DNA of 64,000 nt from assembly GCA_026874595.1 (NCBI GenBank), contig CM049308.1, positions 45,145,327-45,209,326 of the forward strand, in the 5' to 3' direction. The position numbers were made by a program, and so were the translations under genes. The notes below the pieces were generated by a model that saw only the letters and a program-made list of their open reading frames with translations, was not told the origin of the DNA and searched no databases. Source of the DNA: Sipunculus nudus. Its lineage: Eukaryota; Annelida; Sipuncula; Golfingiida; Sipunculidae. This document shows, piece after piece, positions 9,740-21,932 of this stretch (positions within the stretch are counted from its first letter, which is position 1; each line of letters starts with the position of its first letter).

Positions 9740-11074
9740 AACATATTCAAATTTTTCCTTTTAGTTCTGTGGATTTAATTTTCACAGCATGTACACATAA
9801 GCATTTCATCTGTTAAAATCTGAAATTTGAGACCAGTTGATCAAAACTGTAGATTTCATTCAAGTTTTCAAGCACCATGTCTTGATTTTTTACATTGGGT
9901 CAGTATAAATGCAGTGTACTAGGCTGTTACATAACACCTTCAAGTCTAACCTACTGCCTCTGTGATTGTCTGGGTCAGGCTGGGTCAGGCAGTAATTACC
10001 AGAGAGCCTCTCTTTCTCTCTCTCTCTGGCAGTCTAGCTCTCTCTTCTCTCTCTCTCTCTCTCTCTCTCCATGACAGACTTGCTCTCTCTCCTGCTTTTT
10101 CCCTTTCTTTCTCTCTCTTTCTTTCTGTCTTTTCTCTCTCTTTTCTCTCTCTCTCTCTCCCTAACCCTAATTGCCTCCCTTCCTCCCTCCCTCCAATTCT
10201 GTTGACAGGTACTATAAACTAAATACATTAGCTATAAATGTAGATGCAATTTAGAAATGTGAATCAACTGAAATATTCACAATCACATGTTTATGTTATA
10301 CTGTAAATGGATATTAAGATTTATAAACCTGGAAAAAAATGATGTAATAAAAAAAGGAATTAATTCAAATAGTTATTTTTTTCATGGCTAAATAGAATGG
10401 GAAAAATGATTTGCTTTGTTTCTCCATCTTTTGGCCTGTTTTAAGTATTTAATGATCATGAATAAACTTTTTAGCTCAGCCGACTATAACTCATCTGAGC
10501 TGTAGTTGTGGTCCATTGTCTGTCGTTTGTCCGTCTGTCCATCTGTCCGTCCGTAGATGTGGCACGTTTTGAAACCGTAAGACCTAGGAATCCAAAATTC
10601 GGCTTAATGTTAGATGTCCCCAAGATCTTTTACCAAGCTGCAAACTGGGTCTTTGCCACTTACTCCCTTTAAGGAATTGAGGAAAAACCTCAATTTTTTA
10701 TTAAAAACCTATTTTCACACTTCAGGACTGCCTAATATAAAAACCACTCATCTGTTTTTCCACGTATTTACCAAAAATATTCTTCTATATTGTTCCTATG
10801 TACATGCCAGAAATTATGTCTGTATTATATAAATTTAAAAAGTTATGGGCTAAAACATAATGCATTTTGTAAAAAAAATCAGGAAAGATATTTGATCACT
10901 TAACACAAAACTTGTTAAAGCTAAGGACTTTTTTCCAGTAATATAACTTTAATTAATCAAACTTATATTGTATACCCAAAATTAGATCAGTCTTTTAAAT
11001 CTTTTTAAATATTAGCAAAAATGAAATATTGGTACCTTAAATTTTGCCCAACTTTGGCCACTGCACATTTTTTT
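9740..11074 (+). mobile_element. Body G repeat, with a family A 5' end at 10473
   Basis: The G body (TGTGGATTTAATTTTCACAGC, then TTAAAATCTGAAATTTG) runs from about 9760. A family A start with its hairpin (AGCTCAGCCGACT ... CATCTGAGCT, 10473-10501) and a GTCCGTC-rich stretch follows, and then a new G body. The second G is interrupted at 11074 in a T-tract by the family B element and continues at 15230, so this host element is older than the B insertion. Confidence 0.7.
10006..10162 (+). repeat. (CT)n microsatellite
   Basis: Imperfect TC/CT runs lie inside the G body. A related copy with the same flanks occurs at about 42775-42845, so the microsatellite is part of the repeat and not an independent locus. 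Confidence 0.9.
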
Positions 11075-12050
11075 AGCAAACCTGTGAGCTTATGCGATGG
11101 TGCAGCGTCGTCTGACGTGCGTAGTGTTGTGCGTTGTGCCCGTCTGTACGTTAACCACAGCTATCTCAAAAACGGCAGGAGCTAGCATCACCAAAATTTT
11201 TGCAAATAATCAGTCATCCAAAAAACTATCAGATTATGTTTATTTTTTTTCTAACTGCATTTTCATAGATATTATAGGGAAAAACCTAAAAAAGCTTTAA
11301 AAATCTTCTTCTCCGAAACTGTCCAGCCAAATTGTCCAAATTCACAGAAATTATCCCTGGAACAATCATTCTCAAGTCTGTTCTAATGGTTCTAGTTCAG
11401 AGATTTTTGGTCGAGTTACAGGAGGTTGGAATTTGTTAACTGTGCAAAAAAGCGTATTAAAATTTAAATCTCAGAAATGGCTGGAGCTATCATCACCAAA
11501 TTTCATGCCAATGTTGGTCATATAGATCATATCTGAAATTGAGATATTGGTGGCACCACCTGCATCGGCCTTTTTTGTATGGGGTCATCAGTGCCTGTAT
11601 CACACTGAGGGCTACAAAAAACTTCTTCTCTGAAACCATATGGCCAAAATGTTTAATATTGCACAGAAATTATCCTAGGGTAGTGCTATCTGAATTTTGT
11701 TCAAATGGTCTCTTTTCAGTGAATTTTGGCTAAGTTATGGGAAGCTGAATTTAGTCATATGCCATAACAGCCCATTTTAGCTCAGTGGCTACAAAGATCT
11801 TCTCAACAAAAACCACTGGGCCAAATTCTTAAATCTCACACGTTAATTATCCTCAGATGTTGAACAAGTTTGTTCAAATAGTCTTGGTTCAGTGCTTTTT
11901 GGCTGAGTTACATGAAGCTGAACTTAGCCAGTTTGCTGTATCTTCATATATGAGTTATAAACCTGCTAAACATTTTTCGACTGATGCCACTGAAGCCAGT
12001 TTGTTAAATATTTAACAAGAATAATCCCTACAAAAATTCTTATAATAATT

Positions 12051-13236
12051 ATATCCGCCAAAACAAAGTTTTGCAGATACTATGTTTTTGACCGGGTTCT
12101 GCCGCCACCACCGCCGCGTTCGTTTCCAGAGAACTCCTCTGAGACTACTGGACAGATTTTTCTGAAACTTACACCAATTATCGGGTCACATGTGAACTGG
12201 TGCCTAACCAATTGGCCTTGACCTCTGACCTTTCCTCTCTGCCCAGCGTCCGTTTGTGCGTCTAATTCCACACATAAACCCACATATCTTGGGAACAGTT
12301 TGACCAATCAGGAAAAAAAATTTGTACAAATGTAGCCCTTGGATAGCTTTATAACATACACTAAAAATGGTGGTAGCACCTGCAGCCATTTTTGCACAGT
12401 GTCCATCTGTTCATCTGCCTTGGGTTAAAATCACTCATATCTCTGCAGTGGTTTGACTAATTCACCTGAAATTCGTAATGCGTTTACATCCTAGATAGCT
12501 TTCTTGATTTTATGACAGGTGGCGCCACCTACATTCACGTTCAGGCTGCAGACATCCAAGCTCATATTTCGGGAACGTTCGACCAATCAGGAAAATGTTT
12601 TTTACACAAATGTAGCCCTTGGATAGCTTTATAACATACACAAAAATGGTGGCACCACCTGCAGCCATTTTTGCATAGCATCCATCTGTTTGTCTGCCTT
12701 GGGTTAAAATCACTCATATCTCTGCAGTGGTTTGACCAAATTACCTGTAATTTGGCATGCGTGTACATCCTGGATAGCTTTCTTGATTTTATAACAGGTG
12801 ACGCCAGCTTCATTCATGTTCACGCTGCAGACATTAATGCTTATATCTCCGGACTCGTTTGACCAATCAGGAAACAAATTTTTACTCAAATGTAGCCCTT
12901 GGATAGCTTTATAACATACATTAAAATGGTGGCTCCACCTGCAGCCATTTTTGCACAGCGTCCATCTGTTTGTCTGCTGTGAGATAAAATCACTCATATC
13001 TCTGCAGTGGTTTGACTTTTCAACCTGAAATTTTGCATGTGTATACATCTTGGATAGTTTCTCATTCAAATAACTAGTGGCATCACCTACAATCATGTTT
13101 ACGTGGCAGACATCCATTCTTATTTGTAACACAAGTAACTCTATTTCCCCTTGCCACTCAATCCATGCCTCACTTAACCTGTCCTACTCTGATTTTGCAG
13201 ATACACGTAGTCTCTTGTTGACTACCTGTATTCTAG
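12051..13236 (+). mobile_element. Family C element nested in B (first)
   Basis: The start is TATCCGCCAAAAC-AAA-GTTTTGCAGATAC; the end is a GTAGTC/GACTAC hairpin and TTCTAG. Family B copies at about 61190 and 55660 have the same flanks without it (AATAATTGTC), which are paralogous empty sites. Interior monomers carry GGTGGCGCCACC (intact at 12519-12530) and its transition variants. Confidence 0.8.
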
Positions 13237-14244
13237 TTGTCATTAATGGTTCCACATAAATGATTTTTTGCTGAATTATGGAGATTGAATTTAGTCATTT
13301 TAACATATATGTTGGCAAGGTGATGCTGTTACATCTAGCCTGGCACCAGTTTATCAGCATCTATTAAATCATGCCACTAGACATTTAGATTTCAGGTTAT
13401 CTTTGGTTAATATTGACAAGAAAGTTTTTTTAAAAGCTTTTAAAAAATTTAGATTTATGATTTAAGTTATTCATTATACCAGGGAATGTTACAATCATGG
13501 ATATTCAGCTCTCTGTGGCTATATAAAGACAACTGTACATGGATTATAAAATATTGGTATCCCTACTCAATTCAAAAATTTGTTATCAATGAGATATATC
13601 TGTATTCTAATTTTGCATTCAGTATGCATCCATAATAATTTTACATATATTCCTGATTTCTTTTTTATAAAAAGTCAGATGAAAAGCATTTTGTATTGGG
13701 AAAATAAATTTCAAAGTTATTTCAAGTAGGGACCACTTTTGTGTACAGATGGCAGCACTTGGTTTACCATTTGCAGATTGCAAGTGCCTTGATGTTGGCC
13801 ATTAGCCAAGATGATGTCAGCTCTATAAATAGTTTTGGCACAGTGCCAGGATTGGAAGAAGTGCAGCCAGGTATAGGTCAAGAGTTCACTCAGTGCAGTA
13901 GCTACATTCTATATATAGCTTTGGCAGACTGCTCACTGCATCATATTTGGCACCAAAGTTCAGCATGAATCTATTTATAGCTTTGGCAGACTGCCAACTG
14001 TGTCAGATTATGCAACAGGTCAAGAGTTCACTCAATGCAGCCAGGTACAGGTCTAAAATTGGGCATGTTTATACATATCGGGTAGCTTTATAGTGTACAT
14101 GACTGATGGCGCCACCTGAAATAATTTTTGCACAGTGTATGTCCCTGCTTATTTCACAGGAGGGGTTTGACAAATCAGTCTGACATTGGGCATATATATA
14201 TCTCTTTGTTCTATATAAGACTGGTGGTGCCAGCTACAATCATT

Positions 14245-15033
14245 GTATCCACCAAAACAGAGTTTTGAGGATACTATGTTTCAGTAGGATGCCGACGCTG
14301 CTGCCATCGCAGCATAACCACTGGGCAGAATTTTTTAAAATCAGGAATTATGATCGGTCACATGTGAACTGCTGCGCTCTCATTTTTTGTTTACCTCTGA
14401 CCTTTCCTCTCTGCCCAGCGTATATTTGTGCGTCTGTTTCCACACATAAACTCTCAAATCTCGGGAACTGTTTGACCGATAAGGCTAAAGATTTTGCACA
14501 AATGGAGCCCCTTGAAAGCTTTATAACATACACTAAAAATGGTGGTGCCACCTGGAACCATTTTTGCACAGAGTCCATCTGTTCATCTGCCTTGTGATAA
14601 AACACTAATTTCTCTGCATTGGTTGGACTTATCAACCTGAAATTTTGCAGGTTTTACATCCTTGACAGTTTTATTGTTTTATGACAGGTGGCGCCACCTA
14701 CATTCAGATTTACACTGCAGACATCCAAGCTCATATCTAAGGAACCATTTGACCGATTGGGCAAAAATTTTGCATGTTTATAGATCTCACATAGTTCTTT
14801 ATCATACCCAAAACTGGTGGTGCCACCTGCAATCATGTTTATACATCTTGGATAGCTTTCTCTATTTTGGGGTAGGTGGCGCAACCTACATACACATTTC
14901 GGCTGCAGACATCCAGGCTATTATGCAACACACCTCACTCTATTTCCCCTTGCCACTCTATCCATGCCTCACTTCACCTTTCCCACTGATTTTGGGGATA
15001 CACGTAGTCACTTGTTGACTACCCATATTCTGG
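14245..15033 (+). mobile_element. Family C element nested in B (second)
   Basis: It begins with the hairpin GTATCCACCAAAAC-AGA-GTTTTGAGGATAC after CAGCTACAATCATT, and ends with GTAGTC...GACTAC and TTCTGG before TTTTTGTGTTGTG. The family B copy at about 58230-58250 lacks an insert here (CTACAATC followed directly by TTTTTAGTGTTG). An intact GGTGGCGCCACC lies at 14688-14699. Confidence 0.8.
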
Positions 15034-15229
15034 TTTTTGTGTTGTGTGCACCCTTGCCAGATTTGCAGCAGTGATGTTTGTTTAATTGTTTCTTGTTCTA
15101 AGTGTTTAGTACTTGCATTGTTCATATACATGTTACACATGTTCTTGAAAAGTAATGGTCCAGCATTGACGCATTATACCTGGTGTAATCTCATTGCACA
15201 GGTTCGCATTAGGCCTGTAGGCCTTGTTT

Positions 15230-16417
15230 CCTGTAAGTACTCTGGATTTAAATTTCACAGCAGGTGCACATAAGGATTTATTCTGTTAAAATCTGAAATG
15301 TGAAAATAAAAGCTGTAAATGAGGCTAGTTTTTGGCTAGGATTGAGCTATAGTCATGGACCTTTGTCCGTCCGTCCGTCGGTTAACAGGGCACGTTTTAA
15401 AATCGTTGGACCTAAGAATAAAAAATGTTGCATACCAAACCATTAGATGTCTCCAAAATCTCTTACCATACCAAAAATTGGGTCATTAGGACTTCGTTCC
15501 TTCAAGATATGAAGGAAAAACCTCCATTTTCCATAAAAAAGCAATTGTTACACTTCAAGGCTGCCTAATATCAAAACCACTGATTTGTTTTTGATCATAT
15601 TTAGTATTCATTCATCCATACATTTTCTATGACTATACCAAAAATTAGGTCAGTATTGGGTATTTTTTTTTAAGTTATGGGTCTAAATATAATGCATTTT
15701 AACAAAAAATCAGGAAATATATTACTCACCTAACATGAGAATTGCTGAAGCTGGAGACTTTTTTTTCAGGAAAATAACTTTATTTAATCAAGATTCAGTT
15801 ATTTACCCAAAATTAGATCCCAATTTTGCAAGTTATTAGCATAAATAAACAATCTATACCTTAAATTTTGTCCTAATTTGGCAACGGCACGTTTTTCCCT
15901 GTAAGCACTGTTGATTTAGTTTTCACAGCATATATACATTAGGATTTAATCTTTTAAATTCTGAAATTTCAAAGGAATTTATTGAAAAGAGAAGCTTTTA
16001 TTAAAGTTTTCATACACCATGTCAAGGGTTGTTTACATCTAGCCCACCTAGTAGTACTGCCTTCACTTGCCCAGTAACCCACCCCAGGCAGCTTGCCTTG
16101 GCCCAGCCTGGCCACTACTAGCAGGCTTCCCCTCTGCCCTGCCCTCCCCCCTCCCCCCAGATGGTGCATTAACTAGATGAAGGTTATACTTTTCTGTATT
16201 TTATTTTATTCTTGGCTATGCTACATTTTAGATTTTGTACCACCAGGGTTACAGTGATTAAAGGGCACACATAATTGTGTCCACAAAGTGGTGTATTGGT
16301 ATGAGAGTGTGGATGTTCATCAAATAAGTAATTCCTTACTTCAGAAGAGTAAAAACTTCACCAGGTGTGAAAATGACTATTAATTCCAGTAATAATTTTT
16401 AGCTGAGATTGTAATTG
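15230..16417 (+). repeat. Body G continuation and degraded family A start
   Basis: The G body resumes after the B insertion (CCTGTAAGTACTCTGGATT). A weak family A start (GATTGAGCTATAGTCATGG then GTCCGTCCGTCCGTCGG) lies at about 15334-15390, followed by more G body up to about 16150. The rest to 16417 is AT-rich with no recognisable feature. Confidence 0.55.
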
Positions 16418-16935
16418 TATCCCCAGACAAAGTCGGGGGGGATACTATGTTTTCATACCGGTCCTGCTGCCGCCGCCGCATATAAATCTTGTTGGCGCGA
16501 TAACCCAAAAAATATTTCACAGAACTTTACCAAACTTGGTATATGTATAGATATGGGTAAGAGGACGACGCCTATTTAAAATGAGGTCATGACCTTTACT
16601 AGGAGAGTGTCCTTGACTTTGAATAGGTCCAATTTTGGGGAAAATCACACAAATTCTTTAATATCTCAAGAAATCTTGCATTGATTCTATCCCAAAATCA
16701 ACTGGTGGCGCCACCTATTATTCTGTACTTGTTTTCGTGCCGTTTAATACCCCCAAAATTGCCACCTTACAGTACTGTGAGGATTATAAGTCAAAAACTA
16801 ATGGACAGATTTCTTTTATATTATGCATATACATAGGTATGGGTTATGGGATGATGTTTATTTAAATTGGGGTCATGACCTTTCCTATGAGAGTGGCCTT
16901 GACCTTGAATATTGCCATATATGGTGAAAATCACA
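16418..16935 (+). mobile_element. Family D element, 5' part
   Basis: It starts with the same GTATCCCCAGAC hairpin and GCC-rich leader as the copy at 1789. It contains about one and a half D monomers, with an intact palindrome at 16703-16714. It then passes into the E array near 16936, so the D 3' end is missing. Confidence 0.75.
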
Positions 16936-16936
16936 C

Positions 16937-18190
16937 ACCTCTTATGATTTCTCCAGTGTTGATAGCCATATGGATTTCAAACATGACTTATGTATGGCCC
17001 ACCACTAAAGTAAGAACCCTATAGGTTCTAGGGTCATGAGGTCAAAGGTCAAGGTCACTGGACTGGCATCTTAAAAGATACTGTGGATGCATTTTAAGCC
17101 AAACTTTCATCCCAGGTCTTCCATATTGAATATATAGCTCACTTGCCAATATTGGAGGATCCATATCAATTTTGGGGTCACAAGGCCAAAGGTCAAGGCC
17201 ACAGGAGCTGTCTGTCCAAAAATTAGTTTCTGGATGATAATTCCTGCTTTTATTAATGTATGGATTTCAAACTAGACTTGTATATGTCCCATTGGAAAAG
17301 CAAGACCCAAATTGATTTTGGGGTCATGAGGTCAAAGGTCAAGGTCACAGGACACATCTTTAAAAATATGTGGATGCATTTTCAGCCAAACAATTCATCT
17401 CAGATCTTTCATCTTGCACATATAGTTCACCTGCCAAGAGAGGAAGAACCCTATCAAGAGGTCACTAGGTCAAAGTTGAAGGTCACAGGAGCCATCTGTC
17501 CAAAAATAAGTTTCTGGATGATAATTCCTTCTTTTATTGATGTATGGATTTCAAACTTGACTTGTATTTGACCCATTGGAAAAGCAAGACCAGAATTGAT
17601 TTTGGGGTCATGAGGTCAAAGGTCAAGGTCACAGGAAACCTCTTTTAAAAGATTATGGCTGCATTTTTAGCCAAGCTATTCATCCCAAACTTTCCATTTT
17701 GTACATTTAGCTGACTTGCCAGTATGGGGAAAGCATAAATGAATATGGGGTCACATGGTCAAAGGTCAAGGTCACAGGGGCCATCTGTCCACAAATTGGT
17801 TTCCAGATGATAACTCCAGTTTAGTTTGACTTATTGGTTTCAAACTTTACTTATATATGACTCACCACTAAAGTAAGAACTGTGTGGATTTTGGGGTCCA
17901 ACGGGTCAAAGGTCATAGTCACAGGACTCATTTCTTTAAAAAGAAGGCATATGCATTTGAAGCCAAACTTTTCATCCAAAACCTTCCATCTTCAAGATAT
18001 TGCTAAGGCAATAGATAGGGCAATAGGGGAAGATTCTGTTCAATTTTCGGGTCATGAGGTCAAAGGTCAAGGTCACAGTACCCACTTATTAAGAAAGATT
18101 GTGGATGCATTTTAAGTCAAACTTTTCATCCAAAACCTTCCATCTTGCACATATAGCTGAGCTGCCAATAGGGGAAGAAACTGATTGATT
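16937..18190 (+). repeat. E tandem array with nuclear-receptor-type DR1 motifs
   Basis: About eight to nine units of about 140-150 bp are each marked by GAGGTCAAAGGTCAAGGTCAC or a variant. Copies lie near 17037, 17190 (decayed), 17330, 17468 (decayed), 17610, 17757, 17904 and 18056. The shared unit also has TGGATGCATTTTAAGCCAAAC and CATCTTGCACATATAGCTCAC. AGGTCAAAGGTCA is a perfect direct repeat of AGGTCA with one-base spacing. The short open frames here are by-products of the repeat. Confidence 0.85.
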
Positions 18191-19030
18191 GTATTAACCA
18201 TTTAAAATTTAAATAATGGCACAAAATAAAAATTCAGAATGATAAAAATTGATAATTTCATACTTATTCAAACTTGCAATAGTATGCATCTTATCTTATA
18301 AAGAGAATTTGATTTTTTTGTGTACCTTCATTTTCTTTAAGTTTCAAAACTTAGATGTCAGAAGAAATTTTTCAAAGGCAGAAATAAAGAGTTCAAATCT
18401 GGCATGGAATGGCTCCTCTTCCTTCCAGGATTGATGAGAATTATCATTTTTCCCCAGGTTTGAATTCAAAACTGTATTCCAGTCTCTCCCAGGAAAAATC
18501 TGTACCTTTGGCTTAATAGCAGTACTTATCACTAAGATTCACTCCTGGTCACTCTTGGTCACTACCTGTCAATCACCCACCAACAAGGATCGCATGAGGT
18601 CACAGTCATTATCACCTCTCATCAAGCTAGTGTCTGGTGGAGTAACTTTGTTCACTCAGCATCATTGCCAGTCACTCCTGGTCACTCAGCAAATTATCAA
18701 TTAGTTGCACCCCTTCAACTGATCCCCAGGGCTGCTCAACTATCACTGCTGGTCACACAGTGATAGTCTGTGAACAGTTCAGTCACTCCCCATCACTGCT
18801 AATTGTGATGTTCAACAAGTCGGCCATTATACATACAGACTCTTTATTCATACACATACATAGCGGAGGTTGTTCCGCGCAACAAAATAGTTCACGGTGT
18901 TATGCATAGATATGTTTCATGTTTATATACGGTGATATCACACTAATTACCTGTTGCGTGGCAGTGACCAGGAGTGATGAAAATGGTCACAGACCTTCCC
19001 TTTGTGATAGCCCAGTTCTCATAGTGCTAG
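18191..19030. other. Non-coding stretch with a degenerate CACTCCTGGTCACT repeat
   Basis: Positions 18540-18800 contain many imperfect copies of CACTCCTGGTCACT and TCACTGCT. The flanks are AT-rich and unique-looking. I see no gene; the short frame on the minus strand at 18344-18532 has no recognisable motif. Confidence 0.5.
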
Positions 19031-19064
19031 TTAGCTGAGCGTCTTGACCCCTGGGTCACTTGTT
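19031..19064 (+). mobile_element. Family A 3' terminus
   Basis: TAGCTGAGCGTCTTGACCCCTGGGTCACTTGTTTT carries the family A subterminal repeat, the 3' hairpin and the CTTGTTTT end. It probably closes a family A element that held the E array, as at 44947-47380, but the body in between does not match that copy. Confidence 0.6.
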
Positions 19065-19173
19065 TTATTTCCTGATCATCATGCACATTATGACACAGAG
19101 TGAGACCCAGGGTCTCTTGTTATGTAATAGGTTTCAAATGTGTGCATAGTTTCACTCTTTTATGCTTTTCCAG

Positions 19174-19428
19174 GGCAGCTTCTGGCATTGATAAGGGATT
19201 TTGAAAAAGAAAAAATCCCGGGAATAAGTAAATACATGACTGACTGGGTGCAACTCTTGCAAAGACAAGCTTCCATCATTAGTAGCCAGGCCATTCCATA
19301 TTTACGTAAAGAGGATGAAGAATACTACCTAAGCTTGAAACCCTTGGTGCATGAGCCCTGGATGATGTTCAAGAAACACAGACGAATTGACAAAACACTT
19401 AGATGGGCCAAGACAGAATCAGACCCAG
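19174..19428 (+). CDS. Candidate internal exon of an unidentified host gene
   Basis: A 255-bp segment is open in one frame. A pyrimidine-rich tract and TTTTCCAG precede it, and CCCAG/GTAGG follows. Both junctions are phase 1, so the exon is symmetrical. The predicted 85 residues look like ordinary soluble protein: mixed charge, several Trp and Tyr, and motifs such as ISKYMTDWVQLLQRQ, EEYYLSLKPLVHEPW and FKKHRRIDKTLRWA. It is not low complexity and has no transposon hallmarks. I do not recognise the family. No neighbouring exon was found within about 2 kb on either side; the rest could lie outside the window or be separated by the 8.6-kb retroelement downstream. Confidence 0.5.
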
Positions 19429-19948
19429 GTAGGCCAGTCTTATTGGCTTTCGCATTACTATATTATTATTTGTACAAAAAAATTAATAAAAAGCCAAAAT
19501 CTGTAACCTTGGCCTAAAAATAAAAGTTTGTTTCCAGTATCCCAATCGTCTCCAAGGAAACTTAGTAAGTAAAAACATTTTATTGGAGGTTTGAGCCATG
19601 GGGCACAAAAAATCCTGTCACACATCCTAACATACAGAGTCCTAAAGTCATAAGTACAGCTAATTCTCTCACAGTAGCGATTCTGTCATTTGTTCTGTGA
19701 TCTTAATGAAAAAAAATGTATAAATATTTCAGTTAAATAACATTAACTTGAAAAAATCCTTGTGTTTTTAGATCCTCAGGTGAGTGATAATAGGGGAATA
19801 TATTGCAGTGAGTGACATAGACATAGCATATTTCTCACACCTTTTTACAGGTACATGAGTACTCAGATACATAAATAGTTGTTTGGTGGCAGTATGCTCG
19901 GTTTTAAATAAAACTAACTAAATATATCACTGTTTGTTGGATAGGATT

Positions 19949-20273
19949 AATTCTCAAATTTAACATTCAAAATTATCTCTAGAAATTTGCATGTATTTAC
20001 CAACACAGCTAAGTTCTTTGTATTAAATAATTTGTATATCTTAAGTTTATCCAGTAACTATAAGAATTTCCTGGGAATATACTGTAGTCATTCTTTTGTA
20101 AAGCATTGGCATACAATCATATAATGAAATTCATCACCTAAATCAAATGAGTAACATAAAGGACATGATCTTTCTCTATAAGACAGCTTCTGGAATTGTC
20201 CTGCTCTGACTGGCAGTTCATGATTACCTGATCTGAATTTTGACATGGACCTGCAAAATCTAAATGATAACAA
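19949..20273 (-). pseudogene. LINE ORF2 C-terminal fragment
   Basis: On the minus strand the frame contains a KFRSGNHELPVRAGQF segment followed by RSCPLCYSFDLGDEFHYMIVC. This has the spacing of the cysteine/histidine zinc-binding tail found after the reverse transcriptase in many non-LTR retrotransposons. A TGA and a TAG then interrupt the same frame, which continues with a KLKIYKLFNTKNLAVLVNTC-like tail to a TAA. Only the 3' end is present, as usual for 5'-truncated LINE insertions. It could be mistaken for an exon, but the in-frame stops argue for a fossil. Confidence 0.65.
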
Positions 20274-21932
20274 GGTTAACTAAGGTTAACAAAATATTCC
20301 ATCTAGTCCATGGGTTAGAAAGGGTCACCATGCACCCCCTCTGGGATTTTATGACATAGGTATTTACATCCCCAAGTATGTCCAGTTAATGAATTTAGAT
20401 GTTAACATTGATTATTTTGGGATTCACTATCCTTTTAGGCCATATAAAGACAACCGCAACATTATGCATGGCACCTGCAGACAGGTAGCCTTGATAAGGG
20501 GGTAGGGGTATGTAAATGCTTATAGCTCGCGTAATATTTGACATATTCACTTCAAATAAACTGTATTGTATTTGCAAATAGTCAAGAAAAGTCACTGATA
20601 AAAATCATGATAACAATGTATTTTATATTTTTGTCGATTAAGCAACTAATTACGATACATATGTAATAACCTTAAAAAACATTGAGTTTGAAGGCTTTTT
20701 CTTTAAACTTTTCCCAGCAGAAGTTATTTTTAGATGACGTTTTTATTTTAAGTGCATTAATACATTAGTTCTTGACACTCCCAGAAATCTTTATGATAAA
20801 ATTATAAATATTTGACCATATTCAAATGAATGAATGACCAGCTGTTAAGCCTATTCTGTAGTACTCTTTGTATATAAGGTGTATGTGGTGTTCTATGTTC
20901 CTCTCCGGATGCAATTAATTTACACTGTGATGCTTTCATGTTACTATGAACAATTATTCTTCTGAACCTGAAGGTGTTATTTAGCTTTAAAAATAATGAA
21001 AGTCACTCCTTGAGCCAATTTGAACACATTTTAACTTGAACATGAACAATTTTCATATATAAATTTTCTAATAGATTGAGACCCAATCCCTCATTGCTAA
21101 TAAATCTGAAATATTGTGATATATTTGTCCACAAAATGGAAGACCAGTTATTTACAAAATAATTTAATTATTGTAGAAGTCTAAGCTCAGTCTAAGCAAC
21201 ATTAGACCTGTACAGTACGGGATAAGTAGTGTCTTGTACCACAATATTCTCACAAGGTTTAAAAGTTATGTCAAAAGGAGAAAGAACAAGAAGGCCTGTC
21301 CAACAGTTTCAATTATCATGCATAATTATTAATCATTCAGCTTAATAACATTATCTTGTTTTGGTTGATGTTTTTGTTTGTTGATTTTTTTTTCATGTTT
21401 TTATTTCAATTATATAACTCAGTTTTAAGTCCTCATGCTCTTAGCATGTCTTTTACAATGGGATCGTAAGTAATGCATTGTAGGACGAGGTAAGAGTATT
21501 AACAACAGCAGGGAAGCAGAGGAGCGGAGGTTTCACAATGACACTTTATACCAAACAGGGACGGGATCATAACTGTGCTTTTCATCAGGAAGAATCTAAT
21601 TTAAATGCATATGTATCATTTGTGATTGTAAAGATATTAGAAGATGTAAGAAGAAATTATGAAGCAAACAGAGAGATGTATTTAAAATGAAACAATCAGA
21701 AGCTCTGGATTCTAAACAGAAGCAAACAGAGAGATGTACTTAGAAATGAAACAGTCAGAAGCTATCGGTTCTAAACAGAAATGGACAAAGCCTATGTCCT
21801 TATTCGGGACATGTTGGACGATACCATTGGGACTACAATTAACGATTCAACCTCTAACATGTGTGTCCAAGTGTAACATAATTTCTTATATATAGATTAT
21901 TTTCTTTTAAATATTTTTTCAATTAATCATAT
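20274..21932. other. Mostly unique AT-rich sequence; 59-bp tandem duplication
   Basis: No gene or mobile element end was recognised. Positions 21661-21781 hold two copies of a 59-60-bp unit (AAGCAAACAGAGAGATGTA ... TCTAAACAGA) differing at a few bases. The stretch ends at the target site of the Ty3 element. Confidence 0.6.

Larger units (their letters stand above)
11075..15229 (+). mobile_element. Family B element, full length with two nested C elements
   Basis: It starts AGCAAACCTGTGAGCTTATGCGATGG and ends GCACAGGTTCGC-ATT-AGGCCTGTAGGCCT-TGTTT. The ends carry the subterminal inverted repeat AACCTGTG/CACAGGTT (11 bp perfect in the best copies) and a 3' hairpin. The flanks are the G body, which rejoins across the insertion at a T-tract without obvious duplication. 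Its interior has AACGGCAGGAGCTAGCATC-type blocks, GGTGGC(A/G)CCACC sites and an AGGTCAAGAGTTCACTCAG minisatellite. Two C elements are nested (12051, 14245). No protein is encoded. The overall layout matches the copy at 60213-63944. Confidence 0.75.

Noticed and set aside
9962-10228. Ser/Leu-rich and Arg/Glu-rich frames on the two strands
   Set aside because: They are translations of the (CT)n microsatellite.
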